A stretch of 64,000 bases of DNA, taken from NCBI RefSeq assembly GCF_002102255.1, contig NZ_LQPH01000129.1, positions 62,001-126,000 on the forward strand. The letters run 5' to 3'. Numbering within the stretch: position 1 is the first letter of the stretch; each line of letters starts with the position of its first letter. The position numbers were made by a program, and so were the translations under genes. The notes below the pieces were generated by a model that was not told the origin of the DNA, made no database searches, and worked only from the letters and a program-made list of their open reading frames with translations. Origin of the DNA: Mycobacterium nebraskense (GTDB taxonomy: Bacteria > Actinomycetota > Actinomycetes > Mycobacteriales > Mycobacteriaceae). Positions 26,307 to 37,356 of the stretch are shown here, piece after piece.

Positions 26307-26347
26307 ACAGCAATCGCCCAGTCCTGACCGGACTGGGCGATTGCTGT
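26307..26347. terminator. perfect 18-bp bidirectional terminator hairpin
   Basis: ACAGCAATCGCCCAGTCC at 26307-26324 and its exact reverse complement at 26330-26347 form an 18-bp stem with the 5-base loop TGACC. It lies between the convergent paralogue B and carboxylic acid reductase genes and probably ends transcripts from both sides. Confidence 0.85.
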
Positions 26348-26354
26348 CTTGCGC

Positions 26355-29300
26355 TTACAGCAGTCCGAGCAACTGCAGGTCGGTGACGTACTTGACGATG
26401 ATCGGCGCCGAGACATGTGGAATGTCTTTGTCGGGGCCGATTTTCGCCTCCTGCACCGCGGCGCGGAAGCGATCGGTCGGTGCCATCGATCCGTTGATCG
26501 GCACTGAGGGCTTCTGGTAGTTGTGCAGCAACGGCAGCAGAGAGTACTGGCGTTGCCGCTCCGGCAGGCCCCGCATCGACCCCTCGAACCGGCGCAACCA
26601 TTCGCCATGGTCGGCGATGCGCTGGATCGGGTAACCGGCGTCGATGAGCCAGTCGACGTATTCGTCGAGGCCGATGCCGTCGTCGTAGGGGTTCATCACG
26701 TGGTACGTCTCGTAGCCTTCGGTGGCCACCAACGTGGAGATCGCCGCGGCGATGAACTCGACTGGAAGGCCGTCGTAGTGCGCGCGCTGCCGGTTGCCCT
26801 CGGCGTCCAGTTCGTAGAACGAGCCGGGCGCGACGCCGGTGGCGACCAGGCTCAGCATCATCCGGGTGAACATGTCCGGCAGGTTGAGCTGGCCGGCGTA
26901 GGTGGTGTCGGCCAGGATCATGTCGCACCGGAACACCGCCACGGGCAGGCCGCAAAGGTCGTGGGCCTCGCGCAGCAGCACCTCGCCCGCCCACTTGCTG
27001 TTGCCGTAGCCGTTGGCGTAGGCGTCGTTGATCGACCGGGTCGGGCTGATCTGCCGGATGTCGGCGTCCTCGACGAACTTGCCCGGCTGGATCTGATCGC
27101 CCACGCCGATCGTCGACACGTAGACGTACGGCTTCTGCCTGGTGGTGAGCGCGAGCCGGATCAGCTCGGCGGTGCCCAACGCGTTGGGGCCGAACAGCTC
27201 GCTGTAGGGCAGCACGTGGTTGACCAGCGCCGCGGGGTCGACGATCAGGTCGACGGTGTCGGCCAGCCGCCGCCAGGTCTGCCGGTCCAGGCCGAGGTCG
27301 GCCTCGCCCTTGTCGCCCGCGATGACCTCCAGGTGGTCGGCCGCAAGCGCCTGGTAGTGGGCCAGCAGCTCGGGGTCTCCGCTGTCAAAGGTCTTGTCGA
27401 GCCGCGCGCGGGCCTCTTCGTCGGAGCGGGCCCGCACCAACGCGATCACCTTGCCGTCCACCAGGTCCATCCGCTCGAGCCATTCCAGGGCCAGGTAGCG
27501 ACCCAGGAAACCGGTTGCGCCGGTGAGCAATACCGTGCGCACCTCGGAGGTGGGCTTGGGCAGGCCGGGCGCGGCGGCCAGCGTCGACGCCTCGAGGAAT
27601 TTGTCCAGCGTCAGGTCGCCGGCGTGCACCTCGGTCGCCTCGCGGCCGTGCACCGAGGCGAACCTGGGCCGCTTGGTGCCCTTGCGCTCGCCCTCGATGT
27701 AGTCGGCGATCGCCGCCAGGTCGTTGGCCGGGCTGACGATCACCCCCACCGGCACGTCGACGTCGAATATCTCGTGCAGCAGGTTGCCGAATGTCAACGC
27801 GGACAACGAGTCTCCGCCCAGGTCGGTGAAGTAGGCGTCCGGCGATAGATCCGTGGCCGCGGTGCCAAGCATGGCGGCCGCGGCGCGGCTCACCGTCTGC
27901 AGGACCGGCGCTTCGGCGCCGCTGCGGCGCAGTTCGCTCAGCTCGTTGGCCTGGCCCTCGGCCAGCTCGGCGTACATCTGTTCCAGGCGCTCGCCGTAGT
28001 GCTGCTTCAGCTTTGGCCACGCCAGCTTGCGGATGCCGGTGAGCAGACCGTTCTCCAGCGTGAAAGGCGTTGTCTCGATGATGAAGTCGCGCGGCACCTC
28101 GTAGGACTGCAGGCCGGCCTCTTTCGCGACGTTCTGCAGCGAGTCGGCGATCAGCGGCTTGAGCGACTGAATGTCGTTGCCCGCCAACGCCTCTTCGGTG
28201 GGCACCACGACGGCCAGCAGGTAGGGGTGGGCGCTGTTGCCGTAGACGTAGATCTGCCGGACCAGCGGGCTGTTGCCGAACACCGCCTCCAGCTTCGCGA
28301 CGGTGACGAATTCGCCCTGCGCGAGCTTGAGCACGTTGTTGCGGCGGTCGACGTAGACCAGCCGGTCGGGGCCGACCTCGGCGACGACGTCGCCGGTCCG
28401 GTAGTAGCCATCCTCGTCGAACACGCCGGCGGTGGTCTCGGCCCGTTTGTAGTAGCCGGGGAACATGTTCTCGGTCCGCAGCAAGAGCTCACCGCGCGGG
28501 TGCGGCCGGTCGGTGCTGAAATAGCCCAGGTCCGGCACGTCGACGAGCTTGTAGTCGATGACCGGCGGGCGCTGGATCTCGCCGTCGAACAACACCATCC
28601 CGGCCTCGGTCGAGCCGTAGCCGTCCGTCAGGTGCATCTCGAGCAGGGACTCGACCCAGGTGCGCAACTCAGGGGAGGTGGGGGCCGAACCCGTCATCGC
28701 GAAGATGAACCGCCCGCCCAGCAGGTACTGCCGCTGCTCGGCCAGAACCTCCTTCTCAATGGCCGCGCGGCCCGCGCGGTCGGCGCCGTCGGACAGCCGC
28801 CGCTCCACCCGGCGCTGGAATTCCCCGAACAGGGTCTCCCAGATGCGCGGCACGAAATTCAGCTCGGTGGGCCGCACCAGCTCAAGGTCCTCCAGCAGCG
28901 TCGAGAGGTCGCTCTTGGCCGCGAAGTAGGCGGTGCCGCCGTTGCCCAGGGTGCCGTACAGGATGCCGCGGCCCATGACGTGGCTCATCGGCATGAAGTT
29001 GAGGGTGATCGACGCGGCGCTTTCCCCGAACCAATTCCTGCTGCCCCGACGCCAAATCTTGGCGACGTTGCTCTGCGGGTACATCGCACCTTTGGGTGCA
29101 CCGGTGCTGCCGGAGGTGTAGATCAGCAGGGCCAGCGGGTCGGACTCCGCGCTTGCCGGGATCGGCGTGTCCGGCAGCGCCTTGCCGCGCTCGAGCACCT
29201 CGGCCAGCGTCTCCACCACCACGCCGGCGTCTGCCAGCCGCGTGCGCGCGGTTTCCACTGCCTCACGCTCGTCGTCGACCTCGGGGTGGTAGTCGAACGC

Positions 29301-29861
29301 CACCAGCCTGGCGGGCCGGTGGCCGCTCAGGATCAGCTCCACGGCCTCGGGCAGCTGGTTCACGCTCGCCGCGATCACGGTGGGCTCGGTCTCGGTCACG
29401 ATCGGGTGCAGCGACGCGAGCGACGCGCTGGTCTGCAGAGGAACCGACACCGCGCTGATCGTGGCCAGCGCCACGTCGATGGTCGCGTAGTCGACGCTGT
29501 TGAAGCCCAGCACGCAGACCCGGTCACCGGTGTGCACCTCGTCATTGGCCCAGGCGCGGCCAAGCGCTCCGACCCGATCGCCCAGCTGACGGTAAGTGAT
29601 GGTCTCGAATCGGGGGACCAGCTCCAGCCTGGTGCGCCCGGTCGCCGGGTCCTCGACGAACTCCACCACGCGGTGCGCGAGCGCCGGGCGGTCCGCATAC
29701 CCCTCGAGTACGGTCCGGATTACCTGGGGGAGTCGCAGCCCGGGCTTCTCGAGGGCCGCTTCGACCGTCGGGTCGGGGCGGGTGGCGGCGAACTGGGGGT
29801 CGGTTGCGCGCAGGTTCTCGATACGGCGCTCGAGCCGCTCGTCGTGATTGATGGTCGACAT
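26355..29861 (-). CDS. car: carboxylic acid reductase (FadD9-like)
   Basis: A 1168-residue three-domain enzyme, the same length I recall for M. tuberculosis FadD9 (Rv2590). Residues 1-640 are an AMP-forming adenylation domain ([24 protein letters not shown]), about 650-730 a carrier domain with the phosphopantetheine Ser in [12 protein letters not shown], and 760-1168 an NADPH-dependent reductase ([18 protein letters not shown]; YxxxK in [10 protein letters not shown]). CARs reduce fatty or aromatic acids to aldehydes and need a PPTase. The ATG at 29861 is chosen over one at 29990, which adds residues unlike the family. It lies downstream of gabT on the same strand. Confidence 0.95.
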   Translation of the reverse strand: MSTINHDERLERRIENLRATDPQFAATRPDPTVEAALEKPGLRLPQVIRTVLEGYADRPALAHRVVEFVEDPATGRTRLELVPRFETITYRQLGDRVGALGRAWANDEVHTGDRVCVLGFNSVDYATIDVALATISAVSVPLQTSASLASLHPIVTETEPTVIAASVNQLPEAVELILSGHRPARLVAFDYHPEVDDEREAVETARTRLADAGVVVETLAEVLERGKALPDTPIPASAESDPLALLIYTSGSTGAPKGAMYPQSNVAKIWRRGSRNWFGESAASITLNFMPMSHVMGRGILYGTLGNGGTAYFAAKSDLSTLLEDLELVRPTELNFVPRIWETLFGEFQRRVERRLSDGADRAGRAAIEKEVLAEQRQYLLGGRFIFAMTGSAPTSPELRTWVESLLEMHLTDGYGSTEAGMVLFDGEIQRPPVIDYKLVDVPDLGYFSTDRPHPRGELLLRTENMFPGYYKRAETTAGVFDEDGYYRTGDVVAEVGPDRLVYVDRRNNVLKLAQGEFVTVAKLEAVFGNSPLVRQIYVYGNSAHPYLLAVVVPTEEALAGNDIQSLKPLIADSLQNVAKEAGLQSYEVPRDFIIETTPFTLENGLLTGIRKLAWPKLKQHYGERLEQMYAELAEGQANELSELRRSGAEAPVLQTVSRAAAAMLGTAATDLSPDAYFTDLGGDSLSALTFGNLLHEIFDVDVPVGVIVSPANDLAAIADYIEGERKGTKRPRFASVHGREATEVHAGDLTLDKFLEASTLAAAPGLPKPTSEVRTVLLTGATGFLGRYLALEWLERMDLVDGKVIALVRARSDEEARARLDKTFDSGDPELLAHYQALAADHLEVIAGDKGEADLGLDRQTWRRLADTVDLIVDPAALVNHVLPYSELFGPNALGTAELIRLALTTRQKPYVYVSTIGVGDQIQPGKFVEDADIRQISPTRSINDAYANGYGNSKWAGEVLLREAHDLCGLPVAVFRCDMILADTTYAGQLNLPDMFTRMMLSLVATGVAPGSFYELDAEGNRQRAHYDGLPVEFIAAAISTLVATEGYETYHVMNPYDDGIGLDEYVDWLIDAGYPIQRIADHGEWLRRFEGSMRGLPERQRQYSLLPLLHNYQKPSVPINGSMAPTDRFRAAVQEAKIGPDKDIPHVSAPIIVKYVTDLQLLGLL

Positions 29862-29926
29862 CAGGCAATTCCCTTGCAATGAAAGATAGTGAGTCAATTT
29901 TGGCGACGGTGCGCTGACGATTAGAA

Positions 29927-29943
29927 CGTTAGCTAAAGTAACG
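29927..29943. promoter_or_regulatory. inverted repeat in the car upstream region
   Basis: CGTTA and TAACG flank GCTAAAG in an AT-rich stretch 66 bp before the car start; TTAGCTAA inside is also palindromic. The size fits a TetR-type operator half-spacing, but no adjacent regulator gene is present. A TATCTT sequence (minus strand, 29883-29888) could be the -10. Confidence 0.35.
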
Positions 29944-30013
29944 GTATTCCACCACGGCCGCGCCACAGCGGAGGTTGTGAGATTGCCCACGTGGGCCGGT
30001 CGTGTCCCGGGGT

Positions 30014-31363
30014 CTAGAGGTCGGCCAGCAGCCGGCCCAGGATGTCGAGACCCTCGGTCAGCAGGTCGTCGCTGATGGTTAGCGGCGGCAGCAGCCGGAT
30101 GATGTTGCCGAACATGCCGCAGGTCAACACGACAACCCCGGCCGCGTGGGCCGCGGTGGACAGCTTCTGAGTCAGCTCCGCGTCGGGCTCGGCGGTCCCC
30201 GACCTCACCAACTCGATGGCGATCATGGCGCCGCGCCCGCGCACATCGCCGATCCGGTCATCGCTGGCCTGCAGACGCAACAACGGTTCGGTGATCAGCC
30301 GTTCCAGCTGTTGGGCTCGCTCGATCAGCCCGTCACTTTCGATCGTGGTAATCGTGGCCAGTGCTGCCGCACAAGCGATCGGGTTGCCGCCGAATGTGCC
30401 GCCCAAACCGCCGACGTGCGAGGCGTCCATGATCTGCGCGCGGCCGGTGACCGCGGACAGCGGCAGCCCGTCGGCGATGCCCTTGGCCGTGCAGATCAGG
30501 TCGGGCTCTAGACCTCCCGGGCCCTCGTGCTCGCAGGCGAACATCGCGCCCGTGCGCGCGAACCCGGTCTGCACCTCGTCGGCGATGAACACCACGTCGT
30601 TCTTGCGGCACCAGTCGAGCAGGGCGGGCAGGAATCCCTCGGCGGGCACGATGAACCCGCCTTCGCCGGCGATCGGCTCGATGATGACGGCGGCGAGGCT
30701 GTCGGCGCCGACTTGGCTCTCGATGACGTCGATCGCCCGGGCGGCGGCCTTCTCCCCGTCGGTGGCCAGCTCCTTGTCGATCAGGCCGTCCCGGTACGGG
30801 TAGGACATCGGGGCCCGGTAGACCTCCGGCGCGAACGGGCCGAAGCCGCTCTTGTACGGCTTGGACTTGGCGGTCAGCGCCATCGCCAGGTTGGTGCGGC
30901 CGTGGTAGGCGTGGTTGAACGCCACGACGGCGGGCTTGCGGGTGTACGACCGCGCGACCTTGACGGCGTTCTCGACCGCCTCGGCACCGGAATTGAACAA
31001 CACCGAGCGCTTCTCGCCGGAGCCCGGCGTGATCCGGTTGAGCTCCTCGGCCACGGCGATGTATCGCTCGTACGGCGTGACCATGAAGCAGGTGTGGGTG
31101 AACTCGGCGACCTGCGCGCGCACAGCCTCCACCACCCGGGGCGAGGAATTGCCGATGGTGGTCACCGCGATGCCGGAAGCCAGGTCGATGAGCCGGTTGC
31201 CGTCGACGTCCTCGATGATGCCGCCGAAGGCGCGCGCGACGAACACCGGCAACGAGACGTTCACCCCGCGAGACACCGCCGCGGCGCGGCGTTTGGTCAG
31301 TTCCAGTGAAGCGGGACCGGGGATTTCGGTGACCAGCTGGCGAGTCTGCTCGAGGCCGGCCAC
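30014..31363 (-). CDS. gabT: 4-aminobutyrate aminotransferase
   Basis: A 449-residue class III PLP aminotransferase that converts GABA and 2-oxoglutarate to succinate semialdehyde and glutamate. Visible are the PLP phosphate cup [12 protein letters not shown], the aromatic stacking AYHGRTN, the Asp contact in [16 protein letters not shown] and the Schiff-base Lys in [13 protein letters not shown]. The GTG at 31363 lies 5 bases after GGAGG and gives exactly the 449 residues I recall for M. tuberculosis GabT (Rv2589), so it is preferred to a GTG/ATG at 31387. It is divergent from yajC. The 150 bp after it lead into car. Confidence 0.94.
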   Translation of the reverse strand: MAGLEQTRQLVTEIPGPASLELTKRRAAAVSRGVNVSLPVFVARAFGGIIEDVDGNRLIDLASGIAVTTIGNSSPRVVEAVRAQVAEFTHTCFMVTPYERYIAVAEELNRITPGSGEKRSVLFNSGAEAVENAVKVARSYTRKPAVVAFNHAYHGRTNLAMALTAKSKPYKSGFGPFAPEVYRAPMSYPYRDGLIDKELATDGEKAAARAIDVIESQVGADSLAAVIIEPIAGEGGFIVPAEGFLPALLDWCRKNDVVFIADEVQTGFARTGAMFACEHEGPGGLEPDLICTAKGIADGLPLSAVTGRAQIMDASHVGGLGGTFGGNPIACAAALATITTIESDGLIERAQQLERLITEPLLRLQASDDRIGDVRGRGAMIAIELVRSGTAEPDAELTQKLSTAAHAAGVVVLTCGMFGNIIRLLPPLTISDDLLTEGLDILGRLLADL

Positions 31364-31571
31364 GATTTCCTCCTCACCGCGGCGCACGTGTCACGTCGCC
31401 ACTAAAGCCTATCCGGCTCGGCGCCGACGGGCCTCCCGTGCACCGCGACGCTCGGGTGCGACCTGCGGCAATGGCACACTGGCCGGTAAGGGGTGCGCGG
31501 CCTGCGGGTCGTCCCGGCACCCACGCGATAACAAATGCCCCGCATGCCACTACGAAAAGACAGGCCCGTTC

Positions 31572-31913
31572 ATGGAGAGTTTGATCCTGTTCCTGCCCTT
31601 CCTGCTCATCATGGGCGGGTTCATGTACTTTGCCTCCCGGCGACAGAAGCGCGCGATGCAGGCCACCATCGACCTGCACGAGTCATTGCAGCCGGGTGAC
31701 CGCGTGCACACGACGTCCGGCCTGCAGGCGACGGTCGTCGCGATCACCGACGACACCGTCGACCTCGAGATCGCGCCCGGCGTGGTGACCACCTGGATGA
31801 AGCTGGCCATTCGCGACCGGATCCTGCCCGAGGACGACGAAGACCTGGCCGACGGTGACGACTCCGACGACTTGGCAGAATCCGACGAGGGCCGGGTGAC
31901 CAAGGATTCCTGA
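31572..31913 (+). CDS. yajC: preprotein translocase subunit YajC
   Basis: A 113-residue protein with one N-terminal helix (LILFLPFLLIMGGFMYFASRRQKRAM) and the conserved domain LQPGDRVHTTSGLQATVVAITDDTV, ending in an acidic tail (EDDEDLADGDDSDD). YajC joins SecDF in the accessory translocase complex. The ATG at 31572 is preferred over far upstream starts that overlap gabT in antisense. The 208-bp gap shared with gabT holds only weak promoter-like sequences. secD follows 111 bp downstream. Confidence 0.92.
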   Translation: MESLILFLPFLLIMGGFMYFASRRQKRAMQATIDLHESLQPGDRVHTTSGLQATVVAITDDTVDLEIAPGVVTTWMKLAIRDRILPEDDEDLADGDDSDDLAESDEGRVTKDS

Positions 31914-32024
31914 CGGCAAATCCCGCCCGAACGCCGCGGCGGCGGACCGCTTGCGCAAAGGGCGCGTGCGCGACACGTAGGCTCTGTCCGGGTAAGAACC
32001 GATACTCGAGGAGATAGAAGGAAC

Positions 32025-33722
32025 GTGGCATCGTCTTCGGCGCCGGTGCACCCTGCCCGCTACCTTTCGGTTTTCCTGTTGCTGCTCGTCGGCGTCTATC
32101 TGCTGGTCTTCCTGACCGGGGACAAGCGCGCCGCGACCAAGCTCGGCATCGACCTCCAGGGCGGCACCCGCGTCACGTTGACCGCACGCACCCCGGACGG
32201 CTCGCGCCCGAGCCGCGACGCGCTGGCCCAGGCGCAACAGATCATCAGTGCGCGGGTCAACGGATTGGGCGTCTCCGGTTCGGAAGTCGTGGTCGACGGC
32301 GACAACCTGGTCATCACCGTGCCCGGAAACGACGGCAACGAGGCCCGCAACCTCGGACAGACCGCCCGGCTGTACATCCGCCCGGTGCTCAACTCGATGC
32401 CCGCGCAGGTGATCCAGCCCAAGCCCGCCCCGCAGGCGCCCCCGCCGGGCCAGGCGCCGCCCCCCGGCCAGCCTGCGCCCGGCCTGGCGCCACCCCCGGG
32501 CCAAGCGCCGCCGCCGGGCCAGCCCGCACCGGCTCAGCCCGCGCCGCCGGGCGGCCGACCGCCGGCCCAGCCACGGCCGTATCCGCAGGACCCGCGCAAG
32601 GAACTCGCCGATCGGATCGCCGATGAGAAGAAGTGGCGCCAGAGCACCCGTCAGGGCGTTCAGTTCCTCGCGCTGCAGTTCCAGGCCACCCGCTGCGACA
32701 AAGAGGACATCCTGGCCGGCAACGACGACCCGAATCTGCCACTGGTGACGTGTTCGACCGACCACAAGGTGGCGTACCTGCTGGCGCCGTCGATCATCAG
32801 CGGCGACCAGATCCAGGACGCCACCTCGGGCATGAATCAGCGCGGCATCGGTTACGTCGTGGATGTGCAGTTCAAGCCGGGGGCGGCGAACACCTGGGCG
32901 GACTTCACCGCCGCCCATATCGGCACCCAGACCGCCTTCACGCTGGACTCCCAGGTCGTCAGCGCCCCGATGATCCAGGAAGCCATCCCCGGTGGCCGGA
33001 CCCAGATCACGGGTGGCGATCCGCCATTCACCGCCTCAACCGCCAAGCAGCTGGCCAACGTCCTGAAATACGGCTCGTTGCCGCTGTCCTTCGAATCTTC
33101 GGAGGCCCAAACCGTCTCGGCGACACTGGGATTGACCTCGCTGCGAGCGGGGCTGATCGCGGGTGCGATCGGCTTGGTGTTGGTGTTGCTGTACTCGTTG
33201 CTGTATTACCGGGTGCTGGGCCTGCTTACGGCGCTATCGCTAACCGCTTCCGGCGCAATGATTTTCGCGATCTTGGTGATCCTGGGCCGTCAGATCAACT
33301 ACACCCTGGACCTTGCGGGTATCGCGGGTCTGATCATCGGTATCGGCACCACGGCGGACTCGTTCGTGGTGTTCTTCGAACGCATCAAAGACGAGATCCG
33401 TGAAGGCCGTTCGTTTAGATCGGCGGTGCCCCGAGGCTGGGTGCGGGCCCGCAAGACGATCGTGTCGGGTAACGCCGTCACCTTCCTGGCCGCCGCGGTG
33501 CTATACGCCCTGGCGATCGGCCAGGTGAGGGGATTCGCCTTCACGCTGGGCCTCACCACGATCCTCGACATCGTGGTGGTGTTCCTGGTGACCTGGCCGC
33601 TGGTCTACTTGGCATCCAAGTCGACGACGTTGGCGAAGCCCGCATACAACGGCCTGGGCGCAATACAGCAGGTCGCCCGCGAGCGCCGGGCTTCGTCGCA
33701 TGTCAAGACGGGACGGGGATAG
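32025..33722 (+). CDS. secD: protein translocase subunit SecD
   Basis: A 565-residue RND-type translocase subunit. TM1 is [18 protein letters not shown] (residues 10-27), followed by the P1 domain opening [15 protein letters not shown] Pro/Gly/Gln-rich insert occupies about residues 130-190. The remaining five helices begin near residue 365 ([20 protein letters not shown]) and contain the proton-path segment [27 protein letters not shown]. With SecF it uses the proton motive force to pull exported proteins through SecYEG. GTG start; a GAAGGAAC sequence precedes it. Corresponds to Rv2587c. Confidence 0.95.
   Translation: MASSSAPVHPARYLSVFLLLLVGVYLLVFLTGDKRAATKLGIDLQGGTRVTLTARTPDGSRPSRDALAQAQQIISARVNGLGVSGSEVVVDGDNLVITVPGNDGNEARNLGQTARLYIRPVLNSMPAQVIQPKPAPQAPPPGQAPPPGQPAPGLAPPPGQAPPPGQPAPAQPAPPGGRPPAQPRPYPQDPRKELADRIADEKKWRQSTRQGVQFLALQFQATRCDKEDILAGNDDPNLPLVTCSTDHKVAYLLAPSIISGDQIQDATSGMNQRGIGYVVDVQFKPGAANTWADFTAAHIGTQTAFTLDSQVVSAPMIQEAIPGGRTQITGGDPPFTASTAKQLANVLKYGSLPLSFESSEAQTVSATLGLTSLRAGLIAGAIGLVLVLLYSLLYYRVLGLLTALSLTASGAMIFAILVILGRQINYTLDLAGIAGLIIGIGTTADSFVVFFERIKDEIREGRSFRSAVPRGWVRARKTIVSGNAVTFLAAAVLYALAIGQVRGFAFTLGLTTILDIVVVFLVTWPLVYLASKSTTLAKPAYNGLGAIQQVARERRASSHVKTGRG
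32418..32590 (+). repeat. Pro-Gly-Gln repeat region inside secD
   Basis: The codons encode four imperfect APPPGQ units and further Pro/Ala-rich sequence in the periplasmic P1 domain. The DNA is a near-direct repeat of GCGCC-CCCCCGGGCCAG, so copy number can vary by slippage. Such a flexible arm is typical of actinobacterial SecD. Confidence 0.8.
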
Positions 33723-33726
33723 CGTG

Positions 33727-35016
33727 ATGGCCTCTGAAGGCAAGGCCCAAACAGGCGCAGCCGAAGCGACCGAGATCACCGAAGCCAGCGACGGCGCAGC
33801 GGAGCTGACGACCGACACCGCCGCCGCACAGCCCCACCACAGCTTCATCTCCCGGCTCTACACCGGCACCGGTGCGTTCGAGGTGATCGGCCGGCGCCGC
33901 CTCTGGTACGGGATCAGCGGCGCGATCGTCGCGATCGCCCTCATCAGCATCATCTTGCGGGGCTTCACGTTCGGGATCGATTTCAACGGCGGCACCACCG
34001 TGTCGATGCCCACCGCCGGCTCGTCGGGCACCGTCACGACCGCCTCCGTGTCCGACGTCTTCCGGAAGGCCATCGGCCGAGACCCGGAATCGGTGGTGAT
34101 CGTCGGCAACGGCGCCTCGGCCACGGTGCAGATCCGCTCCGAAACGCTGTCCAACGACCAGACGTCCAAGCTGCGCAACGCCCTGTTCGACGCGTTCCAG
34201 CCAAAGGGCGCGGACGGTAAGCCCAGTAAGCAGGCCATCAGCGACGCGGCGGTGTCCGAGACCTGGGGTGATCAGATCACCGACAAGGCGCTGATCGCGC
34301 TGGTGGTGTTCCTGGCGTTGGTGAGCCTGTACATCACGGTGCGGTACGAGCGATACATGGCCGTCTCCGCGCTGACGACCATGGTTTTCGACCTGACCGT
34401 GACCGCAGGGGTGTACTCGCTCGTCGGTTTCGAAGTCACGCCGGCCACCGTCATCGGTTTGCTGACGATTCTCGGTTTCTCCCTGTACGACACCGTCATC
34501 GTGTTCGACAAGGTCGAGGAGAACACGCACGGCTTCCAGCACACCACTCGGCGCACCTTCGCCGAGCAGGCCAACCTCGCGATCAACCAGACGTTCATGC
34601 GCTCGATCAACACCAGCCTGATCGGGGTGTTGCCGGTCCTGGCGCTGATGGTGGTGGCGGTGTGGCTGCTGGGCGTCGGCACGCTGAAGGACCTGGCGCT
34701 GGTACAGCTGGTCGGCATCTTGGTCGGGACCTACTCGTCGATCTTCTTCGCAACGCCGCTGCTGGTCACGTTGCGCGAGCGCACCGAGCTGGTGCGCACG
34801 CACACCCGCCGCGTCTCGCGGCGCCGCAAGGCCGGGCCCGAGCCCGCCAAGGAAGCGACGTCCACCGAGGACGAATCGGCGTCGTCGGAGACGACCGCGA
34901 CCGCGTCCGCACCGTCCGACAAGCCCGCACCGAACAAGCCGGCGCCGGGTGCGCGCCCGGTGCGGCCGGCCGGGACCCGGCGTCCGAGCGGCAAGCGAAA
35001 CGCCGGCCGGCGGTAG
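33727..35016 (+). CDS. secF: protein translocase subunit SecF
   Basis: A 429-residue partner of SecD with six helices. After a polar, Ala/Glu-rich N-terminus, TM1 is RLWYGISGAIVAIALISIILRGF, then FGIDFNGGTTVSM (the SecF counterpart of the P1 opening), the conserved VGFEVTPATVIGLLTILGFSLYDTVIVFDKVEEN and FMRSINTSLIG. The C-terminal tail after residue 360 is Pro/Ala/Arg-rich and ends RRPSGKRNAGRR. The ATG at 33727 (MASEGK) is preferred; a GTG precedes it by one codon. It starts 4 bp after secD. Corresponds to Rv2586c. Confidence 0.95.
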   Translation: MASEGKAQTGAAEATEITEASDGAAELTTDTAAAQPHHSFISRLYTGTGAFEVIGRRRLWYGISGAIVAIALISIILRGFTFGIDFNGGTTVSMPTAGSSGTVTTASVSDVFRKAIGRDPESVVIVGNGASATVQIRSETLSNDQTSKLRNALFDAFQPKGADGKPSKQAISDAAVSETWGDQITDKALIALVVFLALVSLYITVRYERYMAVSALTTMVFDLTVTAGVYSLVGFEVTPATVIGLLTILGFSLYDTVIVFDKVEENTHGFQHTTRRTFAEQANLAINQTFMRSINTSLIGVLPVLALMVVAVWLLGVGTLKDLALVQLVGILVGTYSSIFFATPLLVTLRERTELVRTHTRRVSRRRKAGPEPAKEATSTEDESASSETTATASAPSDKPAPNKPAPGARPVRPAGTRRPSGKRNAGRR

Positions 35017-35021
35017 TCGCC

Positions 35022-36683
35022 ATGGCCGGCAGGTATCGCCTCGCTGGGGGCGTTATCGGTGTGGCCGCAATGCTCTTGCCGGCCGTCACGCTGACCGCGT
35101 GTTCCGGCAGCACCGCGTCCCAGGTCGACTATGTGGTCGACGGCCCGCTGGTCACCTACAACACCAACACGGTCGTGGGCGCCGCGTCGGCCGGGGCGCA
35201 GGCGTTCGCCCGCACGCTCGCCGGCTTCAGCTATCACGGCCCGGACGGGCAGACCGTCGCCGATCGTGACTTCGGCGCCGTCTCGGTGGTGAGCGGTTCG
35301 CCGCTGGTGCTGGACTACCAGATCGCCGACAACGCCGTCTATTCCGACGGCAAGCCGGTGACCTGCGACGACCTGGTACTGACCTGGGCGGCGCAGTCCG
35401 GGCGGTATCCCGACTTCAACGCCGCCACCCAGGCCGGTTACCTCGACATCGCCAACGTCGAGTGCCTGCCCGGGCAGAAGAAGGCCCGGGTGTCGTTCAT
35501 CCCGGACCGCGGCGTCGTCGACTACAACCAGCTGTTCACCGCCACGTCGCTGATGCCGTCGCACGTCATCGCCGACCAGCTCCACGTCGATGTGACCGCG
35601 GCCCTGCTGAGCAACAACGCCCAACTCGTGCAGCAGATCGCCAAGCTGTGGAACACGACCTGGGACCTCAAGCCCGGCCTCAAACCCGGGGATGCCCTCA
35701 AACGCTTCCCGTCGTCGGGGCCGTACAAGATCGAACGCGTCCTGGACGGCGGCGCGGTGGTGCTCGTCGCCAACGACCGTTGGTGGGGCCCCAAGGCGGT
35801 CACCAAGCGGGTCACCGTCTGGCCCCAGGGGCCCGACATCCAGGACCGGGTCAACAACCGCAGCGTCGACGTGGTCGACGTGGCGGCGGGCTCCTCGGGA
35901 ACGCTGACGACCCCGGACAATTACAGCCGTGCCGATTCGCCGTCGGCCGGCATCGAGCAGCTGATCTTCGCGCCGCAGGGGCCGCTCTCGCAGCCCAAGG
36001 CCCGGCGCGCGCTCGCCCTGTGCACGCCGCGCGACACGCTCGCGCGCGACGCCGGGGTGCCGATCGCCAATTCACGCCTGAACCCGGCCGCCGACGACCC
36101 CATCACCGCCGCTGACGGCGCCGCCGAGGCCGGCCCGTTCGGCAAGTCGGACCTGGGCGCCGCCCGCGACGCACTCGGTGGTGCGCCGATAACGGTGCGG
36201 ATCGGCTACCAGGGGCCCAACGCGCGGCTCGCGGTCAACGTCGGGGTGATCACCAAAGCTTGCGCCGCGGCCGGTATCACCGTCGCCAACGTCCCCCTGG
36301 ACACCTCGGGCCCGCAAGCGCTCAGGGACGGGAAGATCGACGTGCTGCTGGCCAGCACCGGCGGAGCCACGGGCAGCGGGTCGACGGGGTCGTCGGCGAT
36401 GGACGCCTACGACCTGCACAGCGGCAATGGCAACAACCTGTCGGGTTACTCGAACCCGCAGATCGACAGCACGATCGGGGCGCTGGCGGTTTCGGCCGAC
36501 CCCGCCGAGCGCGCCCGGCTGCTGGGTGAAGCGGCGCCGGTACTGTGGGGCGACATGCCCACTTTGCCCCTCTACCGGCAGCAACGCACGTTGTTGATGT
36601 CGAAGAAGATGTACGCCGTGAGCAAGAATCCGACTCGCTGGGGCGCGGGCTGGAACATGGACCGATGGGCCCTGGTCCAGTGA
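35022..36683 (+). CDS. lipoprotein, family 5 solute-binding protein (Rv2585c-like)
   Basis: A 553-residue extracytoplasmic lipoprotein. A signal peptide ends in the lipobox LTAC with Cys 27. The rest is a peptide/opine-type substrate-binding protein (SBP family 5): [43 protein letters not shown] and the terminal [20 protein letters not shown]. No permease or ATPase genes lie near it, so it either feeds a distant ABC importer or acts alone, as a lipid or peptide binder. It begins 5 bp after secF and overlaps apt, so it belongs to the secDF-apt-relA gene string. Confidence 0.88.
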   Translation: MAGRYRLAGGVIGVAAMLLPAVTLTACSGSTASQVDYVVDGPLVTYNTNTVVGAASAGAQAFARTLAGFSYHGPDGQTVADRDFGAVSVVSGSPLVLDYQIADNAVYSDGKPVTCDDLVLTWAAQSGRYPDFNAATQAGYLDIANVECLPGQKKARVSFIPDRGVVDYNQLFTATSLMPSHVIADQLHVDVTAALLSNNAQLVQQIAKLWNTTWDLKPGLKPGDALKRFPSSGPYKIERVLDGGAVVLVANDRWWGPKAVTKRVTVWPQGPDIQDRVNNRSVDVVDVAAGSSGTLTTPDNYSRADSPSAGIEQLIFAPQGPLSQPKARRALALCTPRDTLARDAGVPIANSRLNPAADDPITAADGAAEAGPFGKSDLGAARDALGGAPITVRIGYQGPNARLAVNVGVITKACAAAGITVANVPLDTSGPQALRDGKIDVLLASTGGATGSGSTGSSAMDAYDLHSGNGNNLSGYSNPQIDSTIGALAVSADPAERARLLGEAAPVLWGDMPTLPLYRQQRTLLMSKKMYAVSKNPTRWGAGWNMDRWALVQ

Positions 36684-37222
36684 CGAGCGTCGGCGGGGGC
36701 GCGTCGGTGGCGAAGGTCATCGCCTCGCTCCTGCGTGAGGTGTCGGACTTTCCCAAGCCGGGGGTCCAGTTCAAGGACCTCACCCCGTTGTTCGCCGACC
36801 CGGAGGGGCTGACGGCGATCACCGACGCGCTGGCCGAGATCGCGTCCGGCGCCGACTTGGTGGCCGGGATCGACTCCCGCGGGTTCCTGGCGGCGGCGGC
36901 GGTCGCCGACCGGCTGCGCACGGGTGTGCTGGCCATTCGCAAGGGCGGAAAGCTGCCGCCGCCGGTGCACGCCGAGCACTACGACCTGGAGTACGGCAGC
37001 GCCACGCTGGAGATCCCCGCCGACGGCATCGACCTGCGCGGACGCCACGTCGTGATCATCGACGACGTGCTGGCCACCGGCGGCACCCTGGCCGCGGCGG
37101 TCCGGTTGCTGGAACGCACGGGGGCCACCGTGATCGCGGCGGCGGTAGTCCTCGAACTGACCGGGCTCGGGGGCCGCGAGGCGGTCGCGGACTTGCCGCT
37201 GCACAGCCTGAGTCGCGTCTAG
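36680..37222 (+). CDS. apt: adenine phosphoribosyltransferase
   Basis: A 180-residue type I phosphoribosyltransferase that salvages adenine to AMP using PRPP. The PRPP loop is [19 protein letters not shown], the [14 protein letters not shown] segment is the family's N-terminal signature and [12 protein letters not shown] contacts PRPP. The GTG at 36680 overlaps the lipoprotein stop (GTGA); a GTG ten codons later (VAKVIASLL) is an alternative. Its adjacency to relA, seen in many actinobacteria, links purine salvage to (p)ppGpp turnover. Corresponds to Rv2584c. Confidence 0.93.
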   Translation: MTSVGGGASVAKVIASLLREVSDFPKPGVQFKDLTPLFADPEGLTAITDALAEIASGADLVAGIDSRGFLAAAAVADRLRTGVLAIRKGGKLPPPVHAEHYDLEYGSATLEIPADGIDLRGRHVVIIDDVLATGGTLAAAVRLLERTGATVIAAAVVLELTGLGGREAVADLPLHSLSRV

Positions 37223-37226
37223 CCCG

Positions 37227-37300
37227 GTGACGATGCACGCCGCCACGCGGCGTGAGGTGGGGGCACCACCCAGCCGCGAAGCGGCGAGGGGCGAACTGGG
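37227..37300 (+). repeat. GC-rich intergenic element between apt and relA
   Basis: GACGATGCA (37229) followed by GTGGGGGCACCACCC (37256) repeats the core found between ruvA and ruvB (GACGATGCA at 22924, GTGGGGGTACCGCCC at 22933). A reading frame opens at the GTG at 37227 just after the apt stop and reads VGAPP in the core, the same phase as VGVPP in the ruv copy. CCGC-GAAGCGG adjoining it can form a hairpin. It resembles a MIRU-type element. Confidence 0.4.
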
Positions 37301-37356
37301 CGATCAAACCGAGCCCGGCCCACTGCGCGATATCCTCGAGGTCGGAGGTAATCAAG

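Noticed and set aside
36545..36683. Earlier start for apt inside the lipoprotein gene
   Set aside because: The extra residues overlap the conserved C-terminus of the lipoprotein, while the GTG at 36680 gives the expected apt length and a GTGA junction.
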